NCBI GenBank assembly: GCA_025201805.1
Contig: MU619308.1
Location: forward strand, 1-64,000
Direction: 5' to 3'
DNA: 64,000 bases
Source: Parasitella parasitica
Taxonomy: Eukaryota > Mucoromycota > Mucoromycetes > Mucorales > Mucoraceae
The position numbers and the translations under genes were made by a program. Positions 34,493 through 45,300 of this stretch are shown piece by piece. A model generated the notes under the pieces. That model searched no databases. It was not told the DNA's origin and saw only the letters and a program-made list of their open reading frames with translations. Each line of letters begins with the position of its first letter. The stretch's first letter is position 1.

Positions 34493-36409
34493 TTTGAGAG
34501 AAAGGAAAGAGAAAGAGTTGAAAAAAAAAGGAGCCCAAGAACTTTATATACAAGAAAGTAGGTTTGATTCCCTACTTTAGAAAATGTGCCTACATTATTA
34601 TATAATGTTACAGAGGGGAAGGAGAAGGATTCCACAAAACTAATTTTTCAAGGCACCAACAATGGCAAATCTCATGTGAGATTCTTGTCATTGGATGGGT
34701 AACGACTCCGGAAATTGTGAAAAGAAAGAGGCTATTTTTAGTCCATTGTGATATGGTTTATGCGTTTTCATTTAGGATTCGTAAACAGAGCGAGGTGGAA
34801 AGAGTAAACAGCTAATTTTACTAGAACGAAACATCATGTCATCTTCCATACCGTTCTGATCGCAATAAGATCTAGATTATCCTCTATATAGGTCATTGCC
34901 CAGTGGATGTCATGAACAAAATAGGTTCTAGCCCACGGATCAATACAATTTAACCACTGTTGTTTATTGTATATTTTAATCATGTTCATCAGATGCATAT
35001 CCAACAACCTTCAGCGTCTTAATGTAATTAAATTTCATGTCATACACATGACCTGTAATTAAGTGCCCTAGTAATCATGTGCCTATAACCCGGTGGAATT
35101 CATATTCAAATCTGTTTTTATTTGAGGTTGAAGTTGTTGCAGTGGTAATGTTATTCCGCTTCAATGACAGCTAAATCAGGGACGCATGCAACATTAGTTT
35201 TTTCTATATATTTTTTTTTTCCAATATTGTTGTGTGATCTTCAAACATGTGTGATGGTGTTACCACAAATATATATACACTCAGATTATGCTATATATAC
35301 GTTGTAACTGTATTTAGTCTATTCTTAGCACCAAACCCATATATATGACTCCAGGATAATGCTTGTATATTTGCAAATCGCCTTTGAACCTCATCAAACT
35401 AAACGCAGTAGCACTTTATTGATCCAGCCATCCGATACCGCAAAGAAAAAAAGAAAAAAGGAAATAGCATACCGAGCATCTAACAATGGCGCAAATTTTA
35501 AATGAAAGCCTTCAACAGACCTGTCTCAAAGGATTCTTTGTGGCGATAGGTCCGTTTGATTAAAGCATAGAGCTGTGACAATGAAGCCACTTCTCAGACG
35601 ATCAAATAACAGAGCTGAGAGTGTACCAACATATTTGTATACATAACAACCAACTAAATCAAGCAAAAGCAATATAATGAGCATTTGCTGCTCTAGCAAT
35701 CATAATCTCTCCATGCCCTCTCCAAACAAATTAGAAGCCTTGATTTTAGTCTTATTTTGGAAGTTTGTGTGGCCTCAAAACCGTGCAGAGCTGCTTCTTC
35801 ATGAGGGTCCTTTAGGGTCCAAAATCCGCCGAAATCACTCGATCCGATTTAAACCTGATAAAACGACATTTTTATTATGACATTCCTAACCTCAAAGTGC
35901 TCCAAATTGGATGTTTTATTACATAAAGCAAACTTACTCTAGTTTATATTGGGAATTTTTTTTTTTTTTTTTTGCCAAAACCCAGTTTTCACTAAAATGT
36001 TCAATTGCGGGATATTTTACCATGTCGTTTTTTCATACGCGGTACTATTCGATGCGATCTTTACAATTCCATGCATAACCATGCGCCTGTTTAGAGACAT
36101 TTGAGAAAAACTATCGTGGAATTCAATTTTGTATTCCATCTTGGCTACTACGAAAAAGAGAAAGGCATTTTCGGAATACGCTAGTTCAAGTGGTGGTGGT
36201 AATGGTGATGCATTGTGCTTTCGACACGGATCGAGAAAGTAAATATAAAATTAGGACAAGCAAATTAATTAACAATGTTGGATCAAAAAGCAGGAGATCC
36301 AGGCATTTATTCGGAATATCCGAGTATTCTGAGTTTCAGCCTTCACATTATATTAATAATACCAACACATTCTACTTTGGTGAAAGTATATGAAACTATT
36401 CGGTCTTCT
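34493..36409. other. Intergenic, about 1.9 kb, no gene seen
   Basis: AT-rich sequence upstream of the Chs4-like gene. Several 60-80 codon frames (for example 35677-35880 and 36190-36393) have no recognisable motif. Some phrases near 35.8-36.1 kb recall the repeat-rich 48 kb region, but no clear alignment was made. Confidence 0.45.
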
Positions 36410-38600
36410 CAATGTGCACTTGCAACTTGTTCAGTTTTGTTGAGCAAAATTTGGTTCATTTATTCCAGCTTATTTAACCATCCATTGTCATCTTGTTCAT
36501 CGGTCAACAAACCTAGTGCAACATAAGGCTCTGGCAGTTAAAATCTTGGTTTTGAGATGTACCAAGCTAAACAGATATTGCCTAAAAAGTATATAGATGT
36601 TTAATTTAAATATGTTGCTCCTTTTTTTATTTTTTGCTATAAATATACAGCATTGCTCACCAAATATTGTGATCAATCTGGACATGGTCTTCGAACCCCT
36701 TCTTTGCATGGTGTTGAAATCCAACTGCAGAAAGACTACAATGAAGCACACTAATATAATATACACATTAGTGTACGCATGAAACAGAAAATGCTCAGCT
36801 TTTTACGTCTTGTTGTATTGCTGATCTCTCTATTTATGGGTGAAAATAAGATTACATGTCCAAATGTTTGGTAAACGTTGCTTTATATGCATATCATCAC
36901 GAAGATGTCCAAAAGTGTCAAAGATGATACCAAAAATAGCATTCCAAAGAAATACAACGACGACAAAGTTGAAATGGCTGTCCTCCATCCACTTGGTTTG
37001 TGAAGCTCATCGGGCTCCAAATTATCTCCAATATACCTCCAATATACCTCAACCCGGCCTCATACTATCAGATGATTATTCTTTAGTACAAACAAGCTCC
37101 CAAGTACTATATACTACGTACCCATGTGAGAGCGCCGTAATAAAACATTCCATCAATGACCCGCAAAACAGCCCCTTGGTATAATCAAATTCTCTTTGGA
37201 AATGCACATGTCGGCAATAGTGCTGTGCATATATATACAACAACAATAACTAGAATAGTCTAGGGCTACATGGTTAGTGTAATGTCATGATCCCCATTTC
37301 AAAAATCTCTTAATCCACCCACAGTCCTAGAAACAGAATGCACATTTAATGCAATGCCTTGCAAAACACTATCACAAAACACAATTCCACCAGGTGAATA
37401 GATAAAGTAAAAGCCTGGATACAATAGACCAACTGCAGAAAACATCACCATGGGAACATGATACAAAAACTGGGACTCGGTTATGGTTGCCCAAAGCAAA
37501 TGTACAGACATGAGGTCCATGACAAAGATCGATGAGTGCAGTTAATTGGATAAAGCAAAAATTTTGCAGTCAATAGCACCTACGATGCTAGATGCACGAC
37601 TCCAAACAGATACCAGCACATGACTACGTCAATAGAGGGTGTCTGCTGCTCATATACGGCATTTGTGCTCATGTCAAGTAGATCCGGGTACATTATCTGC
37701 CGTATATGTTTACACCAAATGCAGACGCCTATATCAAAAGACACTATAGTCTGTCAAGGACGACAAACATTTACCATGTACAACGTGTGCTTGGTTCTCA
37801 ATCCTGTTATACGTGTCTTTGTCGATGAATTACCAATCAGCGATTGCTTTTTTCAATTGAATTCACTCGTAAATAACCATGGCTGACAGCTGAACAAAGT
37901 TGTCAATCTTGCTTTGGGGGCTTAAGGACTCTCTTTTCTAACATATGGATAAATTTATTGCTTGACACTACATAAAAAGTCTTTGTTTCGTCTCCAGTTT
38001 CAGATATTGGCGAATCTCAGGCACAGTAAATAGCACTCGAGCAAGCTGCTCTTCTTGACCATAATACATTAATATTTCGATTTGTCCAGCATTGTAGTGA
38101 ACGTAATTGAAAGCGACGTTACTTTAAAGAGCATGGCTGGAGAAAACATTAAAAACCACGAGATAGAACATAAACCCACATTCCAACTTTTCATACAGTT
38201 TGCTCAATGCCGTCGTAGCATCTTTGAAGTTGTCTCGTAAATCTGTAGGATCGCTGTTACCTCTAAATCACGCAATGTTAATCATGCTATTCAGGCGTGC
38301 CAAGTTGGCTTGCAGCGCCTTGTCATTGTGAAATCAGATTGATGCAATAATCGGAATTTTGCATGCTCTTGAGTTTGGAAGGGCTGTCAAAAGGGCATGC
38401 GTTTTGGTAGTGATCCATAAAAAACCGCGTTTTTCTTTTCTTATAAATTTATTCAATGTCTTTATGAGGTCGTGTAAAACAAGCAAGTAACATCCTTGCA
38501 GGGGATCTAACGCTTCGAGCTCCTTTTGCGCTGGATACTGTGCTTCCACTCTCAATTTTACTGAATTTTTGAAAAGTCCGCCCACTTTTTTGAATTATTT
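36410..38600 (-). pseudogene. IP3 receptor-like Ca2+ channel, C-terminal half, broken
   Basis: Colinear pieces on the minus strand match the C-terminal half of inositol-trisphosphate receptors as I know them. HNDKALQANLARL and GQIEILMYYGQEEQLARVLF (about 38.3-38.0 kb) correspond to the pre-channel segment. SKIDNFVQLSAM (about 37.9 kb) matches the GSKINDFF region. FLYHVPMVMFSAVGLLYPGF (about 37.4 kb) is the membrane helix after DVEFLYH. GLR followed by IGDNL (about 37.04 kb) is the pore loop. NAIFGIIFDTFGHLRDD (about 36.93 kb) is the inner helix and its cytosolic extension. GFEDHVQIDHNIW, then QYLFSLVHLKTK (36.68-36.56 kb), is the zinc-finger/linker tail. In-frame TGA codons, at least two frameshifts and a missing N-terminal half make it a pseudogene. 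Some introns still splice sensibly, so decay may be recent. Confidence 0.72.
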
Positions 38601-38676
38601 TGGACATTTGTGTGAGGTAAATTGCCCAAAAAAAATTTTTTTTATAATTCTTTTCTTAACCCAAGTCAACAATCAA

Positions 38677-38993
38677 GATGCTTGAGTCCTGTAGTTCTTT
38701 TAGAATGACCGTCCGAGATAATTCTCCATTGCAGCTTGACGCTTCGTCCGTCTTGTTCATGGCGAACGTTCTTGATTGTGCAAGAGATGCTTGAGGCCTG
38801 TAGTTCTTTTAGAATGACCGTCCAAGATAATTTTCCATTGCAGCTTGACGCTTCGTCCGTCTTGTTCATGGCGAACGTTCTTGATTGTGCAAGAGATGCT
38901 TGAGGCCTGTAGTTCTTTTAGAATGACCGTCCAAGATAATTTTCCATTGCAGCTTGACGCTTCGTCCGTCTTGTTCATGGCGAACGTTCTCTT
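38677..38993. repeat. 109-bp tandem repeat, nearly three copies
   Basis: Copies start GATGCTTGAG at 38677, 38786 and 38895, exactly 109 bp apart. Copies 2 and 3 are almost identical and copy 1 differs at a few bases. Each contains TCCATTGCAGCTTGACGCTTCG and GTTCATGGCGAACGTTCTTG. The third copy is cut short near 38993. Open frames through it repeat the same peptide and are probably not a gene. Confidence 0.95.
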
Positions 38994-39000
38994 GCCGACT

Positions 39001-39414
39001 TTACATTGCTACATGGTAAAATAAAATAAAATCATTCAAGATTCTCACTATTTTTTATTTCTTTTTTTCTGTTGTAGCGCATGTTATGTTTGTTCTACCA
39101 TGAGAAATCAAATTAATCTGTGTGTGCTTTGGCTGCGTTTATTTTATGGACATGGGAATATAGTCTAGCAAGGTAATATTTTTAGTAAATAATGATTGCC
39201 ACAACAAAAATGTTAATCAATGAACATATTTGTCATAAGAGAGAGGACGATACGCTATCAAATTCCTATTTAATTATTATTATTCCCCCCATGTTACCTC
39301 GCTTAATAACCTATAATTTATATTCGACCGTATCCTCGCCAATAAATGTATAATATTTATTTCAAACTGTATACTACCTGATTTATCTTAATAAAGGTCA
39401 CCTTTAACTCTTGT
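39001..39414. other. Intergenic, no gene seen
   Basis: Very AT-rich 400 bp between the tandem repeat and the small secreted protein gene. It probably contains the 3' UTR of that gene (several AATAAA-like words on the minus strand). Confidence 0.5.
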
Positions 39415-39745
39415 TCAATTTGTATTAACTTTTGTACTTTCATCGGTGCTGTCTCCAGTCTGAAAATGCTGGTCCATAAGCATCTTGGGTTGAATGAATT
39501 GGCTGCTGACAAGCTCAGACACAGGCACGAGTCTTGAGGGATCCTCGGCTGTGAGAATATTTTGGTTGTGTATATAGCTCGTCACCAAAATGCAAGATGT
39601 CTTCAAGTTGCTTATCATCTTTGTGATTTGTTATTACGGCTGCTACTGCCGCTATTGGTGTAGCTTGCGATGCAGCATAAGCAGACATTAGTCCAAGTGA
39701 TATTATAATGAATAGAGGGAAGAAAGGCAATAGCCACAGCCGCAT
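39415..39745 (-). CDS. Small secreted or membrane-anchored protein, unknown
   Basis: The start at 39745 gives a clear signal sequence or anchor (MRLWLLPFFPLFIIISLG), then a polar region. Two models fit. With a 37-nt intron (39549-39585) the exons 39586-39745 and 39415-39548 give 97 aa ending in a Thr/Asp/Asn-rich tail. Without it, the frame stops after 76 aa at 39515. The intron has GTGACG and TTCTCACAG ends but is short even for this genome. No family recognised. Confidence 0.5.
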
Positions 39746-40054
39746 CTCAACCCAGTATTACATAGCAAACGGAACATCAAAGTCCTGATGTAAAACAATT
39801 GTTATCACAGTAGCTAAAATAAATAAATAATTCCTTCTTATATAGGGATAGCAGACCAATGCCTTGCAAGATATAAAAAAATCTATCTCTATGGTCACCT
39901 TTATCAAGGGAATCAACCATGTATACATGAACTCCTAGCTGTTGCGTATACTGATATTTGGACGCCGAAGAAATGGAGATGCGGGAACACTCCCTTTAAT
40001 ACACGCTCAGAGCGATCCTGTATATAAACTCTTGCCTCTTTTCTAGTATCCAGA
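39746..40054. other. Divergent promoter region
   Basis: About 310 bp shared by the small secreted protein gene (minus) and the Bet5 gene (plus). A possible TATAAA for Bet5 lies at about 40022-40027. Confidence 0.4.
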
Positions 40055-40907
40055 ATGACCATTCATAATCTTTATATCTTTGATCGCCATTGTCAGTGCA
40101 TTTATTTTCAAAAGTGGAGCCATAGCAACAAGTCCAACAACGCCAACACCAATCTGACTTTGTCTAATAATGCTAGTAATAACAACAGCCAGCTTGGAAA
40201 CTCTGGTAGTCGTTTGGGCGGTTTAGCAACATCCTCTTCACGCTTCTCAAACTCGAGTGCTGCATCTTCAAACGCTGCAGAAGGCTCGTCTAGTTTGGTG
40301 CGTAGTGGCGAAGATACGACAAGCCAGCTTCAAACAACTGGCATCACACAGCAAAGTGGTTTGGCTGCAGGAAGCGTTATATCCATCGAGGAAGAAGCCA
40401 AGCTTGTCTACGGCGTCGTATTATCTCTGCGTAACTTTGTTCGCAAACTGAGCGGGAGGTAAGTGTTCTCTATCATCCCAAGTTGGCTTCTGTGTCTTTA
40501 AACTGTCTATTTGCATCTATAAAATGATGTATAGCCAAGATGGATTCATTTCGTACAAAACCTCGACATATCGTTTGCACTACTACGAAACACCTACCGG
40601 TCTTAAATTCATCATGAATTCTGACCCTAATACAGAGAGCCTGCGAATGGTCCTTAAACAAATTCATGTTCAACTGTACGTGGAGTTTGTTGTAAAGAAT
40701 GGATTAATGCGATTTGATGATACCCGCTGGGAAATAAGCCAGGGATTCTTGCAAAGCTCTCAACCAACAGCACAGGACGATAACAATACAACCACAACTG
40801 CTACAACATCCAGCGCGTTGCCCCCACCCCCACCAGGAAACATCTCGAATGAGCTATTTAGAATCGCTGTAGACAGATTTATTCGTAGCCTCAAGTCTTT
40901 TGAATAA
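40055..40907 (+). CDS. BET5: TRAPP complex subunit Bet5/TRAPPC1
   Basis: Exons 40055-40458 and 40535-40907 encode 258 aa. The start MTIHNLYIFDRHCQCIYFQ is the diagnostic Bet5 first strand of the longin-like fold. The core resumes at VYGVVLSLRNFVRKLS and continues with YKTSTYRLHYYETPTGLKF, LKQIHVQLYVEFVVKN and IAVDRFIRSL. TRAPP is the exchange factor for Ypt1/Rab1 in ER-Golgi traffic. Yeast Bet5 is about 159 aa. Here a Ser/Asn-rich loop of roughly 85 residues (about 27-110) is inserted after the first strand, and a Pro/Thr-rich insert lies near the C-terminus. Confidence 0.9.
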
Positions 40908-41044
40908 ACAAAGCGATGTACTAGTAGCAGAATATTAACAAGAGTGTGAGTATAGGGGAACATTATGTACTTTTTTTTTGTAGTCATCGGGGAGGGGGAG
41001 TAATTAGACTGTATAAGCAAATATAGTGGGTATATGATAAAGGG

Positions 41045-42713
41045 TTACTTTTTTTGAGTATGAGAGAGTATGAAATCGTTGTTATGAAATTCGAGGTGTT
41101 CAAGGAGTTTTCTCTCATAAGTCTCATCTAATAGTTGCATTCTCTCTTCAACAATTTCGTCATCCTCCTCCAGATTTTGGTTTTGGTCTTGGTCATCATC
41201 GTCTTCTTCATCGAGAGCGTCAATGCGACTATGCGATTGAAAGAAAGCATCATCAAATAAATGCTGTTTTCTATCGTCTTGAACTATATACTGGCCCTCC
41301 AATTCGTCTTGTTTGTCGAATGGTTTTAGCATGTCATCGTCAGAGCTGCTGCCCTCATCCTGATCATCAGAACTATCATGGTCAGAGTCAGACCCAATAA
41401 TCCTCTCCTCTTCCTCGGTCTCTTTTCCTTTAAGCTCCTCTTTGTCTATGCTGTTTTGCCATGCCATTCTTCTTTTCTTGGCCAAGAAGCTCGCAGATCT
41501 GTATTCCGAAAATGTTTTGCGAAGTCTGCTTTCTCTATTGAGCATAGACATTATATCCATGTCCCGTAATCGAACATCCTTCTCATTGTGTAAATTTTTC
41601 CAAGTCAACTTTCGCTTTGCAATGATGTGATTCATCATGGATCGAGACACTGTTTTATCAGGGCTATCCAACAATTCGGTGTACGCGCCAGTGAGAATAT
41701 CCTTGATAAATCTCTTCAAGAGCTCATAGTATTGAACAAGTGCACTTGACAATACAGTCATGTCGTTGATGCCACCAAATCTAATATATCACACAAGCTA
41801 TCAATAACCGTCCTGTGTGCTGATCTTTAAACACGCACCACACTTACATCCGAGCGAGAGAAGAGAAATTCCAGATTTCAAACAAGCCCAATGCCTTTTG
41901 TGCGACTTCTTGGTTCATCAGCTCTTGGTGTTTTGCATAGGTCTCTGTCTCTAATCTCGCTTCCAATATTGCTGCCATTCTGCTTTCTTGCATCAAAAAC
42001 ACACTCGACATTTCCCTTGCAGAATAAGACTCGTCTGACACATTCCCTCCAATCGCTTTAGCCGCACCATCCAGCAGGTTCAAATAGGCGCCCACTTCTG
42101 CAACAGTCTTTGTAGGACCCAAACGTCGACTGATCTCCGCAACATCTCCTCGGCTACATCGTTCGACAGCCATGAAAAATCTCCTCTTCTCGGCTGGAGT
42201 CCAGCAGCTTCTACCCACAACTGTCATGGCATCGTCTCGATCTACTGGCCCATTCATCATCTCATCCTCTTGCATTGCCCAAAACAGATAGTATTTGCGC
42301 AAATCTTTGGGCAGCGACTTGATGCCTGTGGGCGATCCAACAGACGAAAATTGACGATAGCGATGCTGCAACATGGAGGTTATAGTGTGGCCATTTGCAA
42401 TCATGGGATGCTGATCAAATGTGGGCAGCTTAAACTTGGTATCGTCGACTCGTGCTTGCTCTTGCGCAGCCACTTCTTGCAGATTTTTGAAGATTTTTGC
42501 TGTGTGAATCGATTTGCGATCATCCTCTTTACGCTTGCGAGCAACGGGGCGTCTGTAAACAGTGGTGAGATCATGATACTCGTCAATCAGGCCATTGTAA
42601 GACTCGGATGAGCCGTTGTTCCAAATGTTGTTGAGACCATCCACAAGCTGGAAACTGCTCAGACCGTTAGAATCATCTTCTGCTTCTTCTCTTGACCGCT
42701 TTCTACCGGTCAT
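41045..42713 (-). CDS. SANT-domain factor, Rrn5-like (Pol I transcription)
   Basis: Exons 41848-42713 and 41045-41780 encode 533 aa. A SANT/Myb-like domain lies at about residues 180-225: CWTPAEKRRFFMAVERCSRG, then GPTKTVAEVGAYLNLLD. It is followed by a helical region (LVQYYELLKRFIKDILTGAY) and a long acidic tail (residues about 410-520). This order matches Rrn5, a subunit of the upstream activation factor that recruits RNA polymerase I to rDNA, and the WTxxEKxxFF phrase is typical. Assignment is from memory of the family and could be another SANT protein. The start at 42713 is the first Met downstream of the poly-A/gap. Confidence 0.6.
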
Positions 42714-42760
42714 TGCTGATATCAAGTGGATGGTATATGGGTTGATGAAAGTCGAAAAGC

Positions 42761-42776
42761 AAAAAANNNNNNNNNN

Positions 42777-42812
<36 letters not shown>
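42761..42812. other. Assembly gap (10 N) inside a poly-A tract
   Basis: Ns at 42767-42776 are flanked by A runs of 6 and about 36. The true length of the homopolymer is unknown. It lies in the 5' leader of the Rrn5-like gene, not in coding sequence. Confidence 0.95.
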
Positions 42813-42815
<3 letters not shown>

Positions 42816-42957
42816 CTGCCTATTTTCTGTCAAAAGTCACCAAGAGCTGTCAACAATCCAACCAACTGTAGAGGCACACTCTTTTGATCCTTGTTTCTAT
42901 GGATACCAACGCATTTAAGAAATAGAGTTTATGCACTGATAAATAGGTTTATTACAA

Positions 42958-45300
42958 TTAGTTATTCGGTTGAGGCATCATGAAACCGCCAATTTTTGAT
43001 TGCAAGCGATGAAGATGGCCTTCGTCGCCTTGTTCTCGGCGTTGGTCCATACCGCCAGAGAAGGGCTGTTGGTGATACGGCTGCTGTTGTCGCAGCAAAT
43101 CAGCCAACACTTTTCGTTTGTCCTGCTGGGACATGTGATAGCCTGCTTGGCCAAACACCAGCTTGGGAACGTCAATAAGATAGCCCATTGTGCCCTTGAT
43201 ACCGACCTCTTTTTCGGCCTGGAGCCAGAAATTGATCTTTCCGGTCTGTTCATCATAATAGCCAGCGCAATAGTTTCGCATGCCCATCAATTTCTTGTTT
43301 TGCCGTGTGTTTCCGTTGGGCGATCGCTTAAAGAGGTTGTACATGCGCTCTTCTGTATTGCCATTAAATGTAATGAAGCCAGAATTCTGGTTCAAGACAG
43401 TCAGAAGCGCCTGTGGAGGTGGCACATTGACGATTGCACTCGAGATGATCTGCACCATGAAAAAAGGGTCGCCCTCTTCCTTTTCCTTCATGTCCTTTGA
43501 ATACAATTTTCCGGTGCCACAGCAGTGGACATCACCGCCCAGGAAGGACACACGAACGGATCTTTCACGTGCATATTGCTGCAGTCTTTCAATAAAGTTC
43601 TTTCTCTCCAGCTCATGATTACCAGCCGTCCAATCTAAATACACACAGTAAATCAGTAATGGTTTTTTTTTGTAGCATCTAGCCTTCAGTTTCAACTTTA
43701 CGGTCATTCATATCATCGAGCAGCTCAGGGTCGCCGTTCCATTTGTTCAATTGTCCACCGATAATGTCGCCCAAAGCACCTGTTTTGCCAGCAATCGTGG
43801 CTAAATTGAACCCTGCAGCGCCGTCCATCAAATTCTCAAAGAGTGTGAGACGAGGATAAATAAGTGGCACACCAGTAAGCACGAGTAAATGTTTCACGGT
43901 TGGCGGAATCATTGTTTGCAAAGCATCAAAAATGATGTCGTATGTCTTGGGCTTGCAAACCTCATGCTTTGTACGCTCGCCTCTGCAATCGAGTGAAAGG
44001 AACCCAATGTCAGGGCCCAGAGTTGAAACCAAATTCTGACATGTAGGCAAGGATCCCTGAATCATGCCATGCTGGCGTGCTAATTCCACCGTGGTGTGCT
44101 GCTGAAATAAAAAGTAAAATCTGCAGGCATTTGCAAACAAGACTAGAATGCGTTGCATTAGACGGCATTATATACTTTCTAAATCGCTCGCTCGCTCATA
44201 CCTTGGAAACACTCTGCTCGTTGCATTTCTGGAGGGTAAGATCCATAACCGTCAATGATGTCCTTTTTGCACTACATTAGTCTTAAATTTGATTGTGCTG
44301 CAATTTATATCTTACGTGGTCATCCCACATATTCATTGAAGGTATGGTGGCAAAAGCTTTTGCAACAACTGGATTTCCCTTGAATCTACAGAAAAAGTGA
44401 GCATGTTAGTTTATCATATCATGGTGGATACCAAAAAAACAAGTGTTGTACAAACCCGAAATTTATTACATAGTTGTTGAAATAAAACTCTTCAAAGCCT
44501 TGCTTCATATTATCACTTAGATTCATGGCCAATCTCTTTGCAGGGTCTTTCTCATCAACCCAAGGCTTCATGAAGTCTTCCTTGATCAAGCGATCTTGAT
44601 ACAACTGATCTCCACCACCAAGCAAAACGTGGAAAGGCAGCACCTCATGACGGTCCAATACATCGGCCCAGAGAGGAGCCTCTTTCTCCCCAAATTTATC
44701 CTTGATTTCTTGAGGTACATCAGAGAACCCGTTACAGGAATAAAACATAAACCGCATGGATTCAAAATAAGCGGGCAAATGCATTTGGAATGAGGGTTGG
44801 GCCCAGTTGTTATGAGGCGTAGAATAGGTGGCAACTTGTGCTTGATCTGTAAGTGGTAAGCGAACCTCGTAGCGCCAGAAATGATACTTTCTGCGGTACG
44901 TATCAAGTCTTTCTGCTTTAGGATTTATAGTAGTGGTGCGTTGAGTAGCAGGTTCAGTCAGTTGAATTTCGATGGGTGGAGCATACTGGTCGCTCGAGAC
45001 AACCAAGATAGACCCACGCCATTGGCGGGTGGTGTAGTTTATATCAATGTAACGAAGCAAAGGTCCACAAACAACTTCACCGGGAGCGCCGCCTTCTTGT
45101 TGACGACTTCTTCCAGGCATATGCAAATGAGATTGAAGATCGTTCCAGCGTTCACCCATACCAATATTAAGCTGATTAAAACTTTCATTGAGACCACCAA
45201 AGCGATGATATTCTTGTTGTTGCTGTTGCTGTTGTGGAGGTGGCTGACCGTAGCCATGGTAACCTTGAGGTGGTGCTTGGTTACTGTAGTTATTGTGCAT
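42958..45300 (-). CDS. PhoD-like metallophosphatase domain protein
   Basis: Five exons: 44456-45300, 44316-44385, 44202-44262, 43702-44142 and 42958-43634, giving 697 aa. A Gln/Pro-rich N-terminus is followed by a large PhoD-type domain with HVLLGGGDQLYQD, MNMWDDHDIIDGYGSYP, SLDCRGERTKHEV, LVLTGVPLIYPR, HWTAGNHELER and SFLGGDVHCCG, all metal-site segments of the family. The acceptor of exon 4 at 44142 was chosen because it restores the segment VLFANACRFYFLFQQHTT in frame. Fungal members are mostly cytosolic or nuclear and of unknown substrate. It has no signal peptide. Confidence 0.85.

Noticed and set aside
36410-38600. Reading the TGA codons as tryptophan or selenocysteine so that the channel relic is functional.
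   Set aside because: Neighbouring nuclear genes use TGA as a normal stop (for example P1-region, MARVEL-like and Chs4-like genes), and frameshifts and a missing N-terminal half remain.
38666-38978. Minus-strand frames encoding a repeated peptide, and a possible CRISPR-like array.
   Set aside because: A 109-bp direct tandem repeat with no unique spacers; the frames only exist because the unit is open and they repeat the same sequence.
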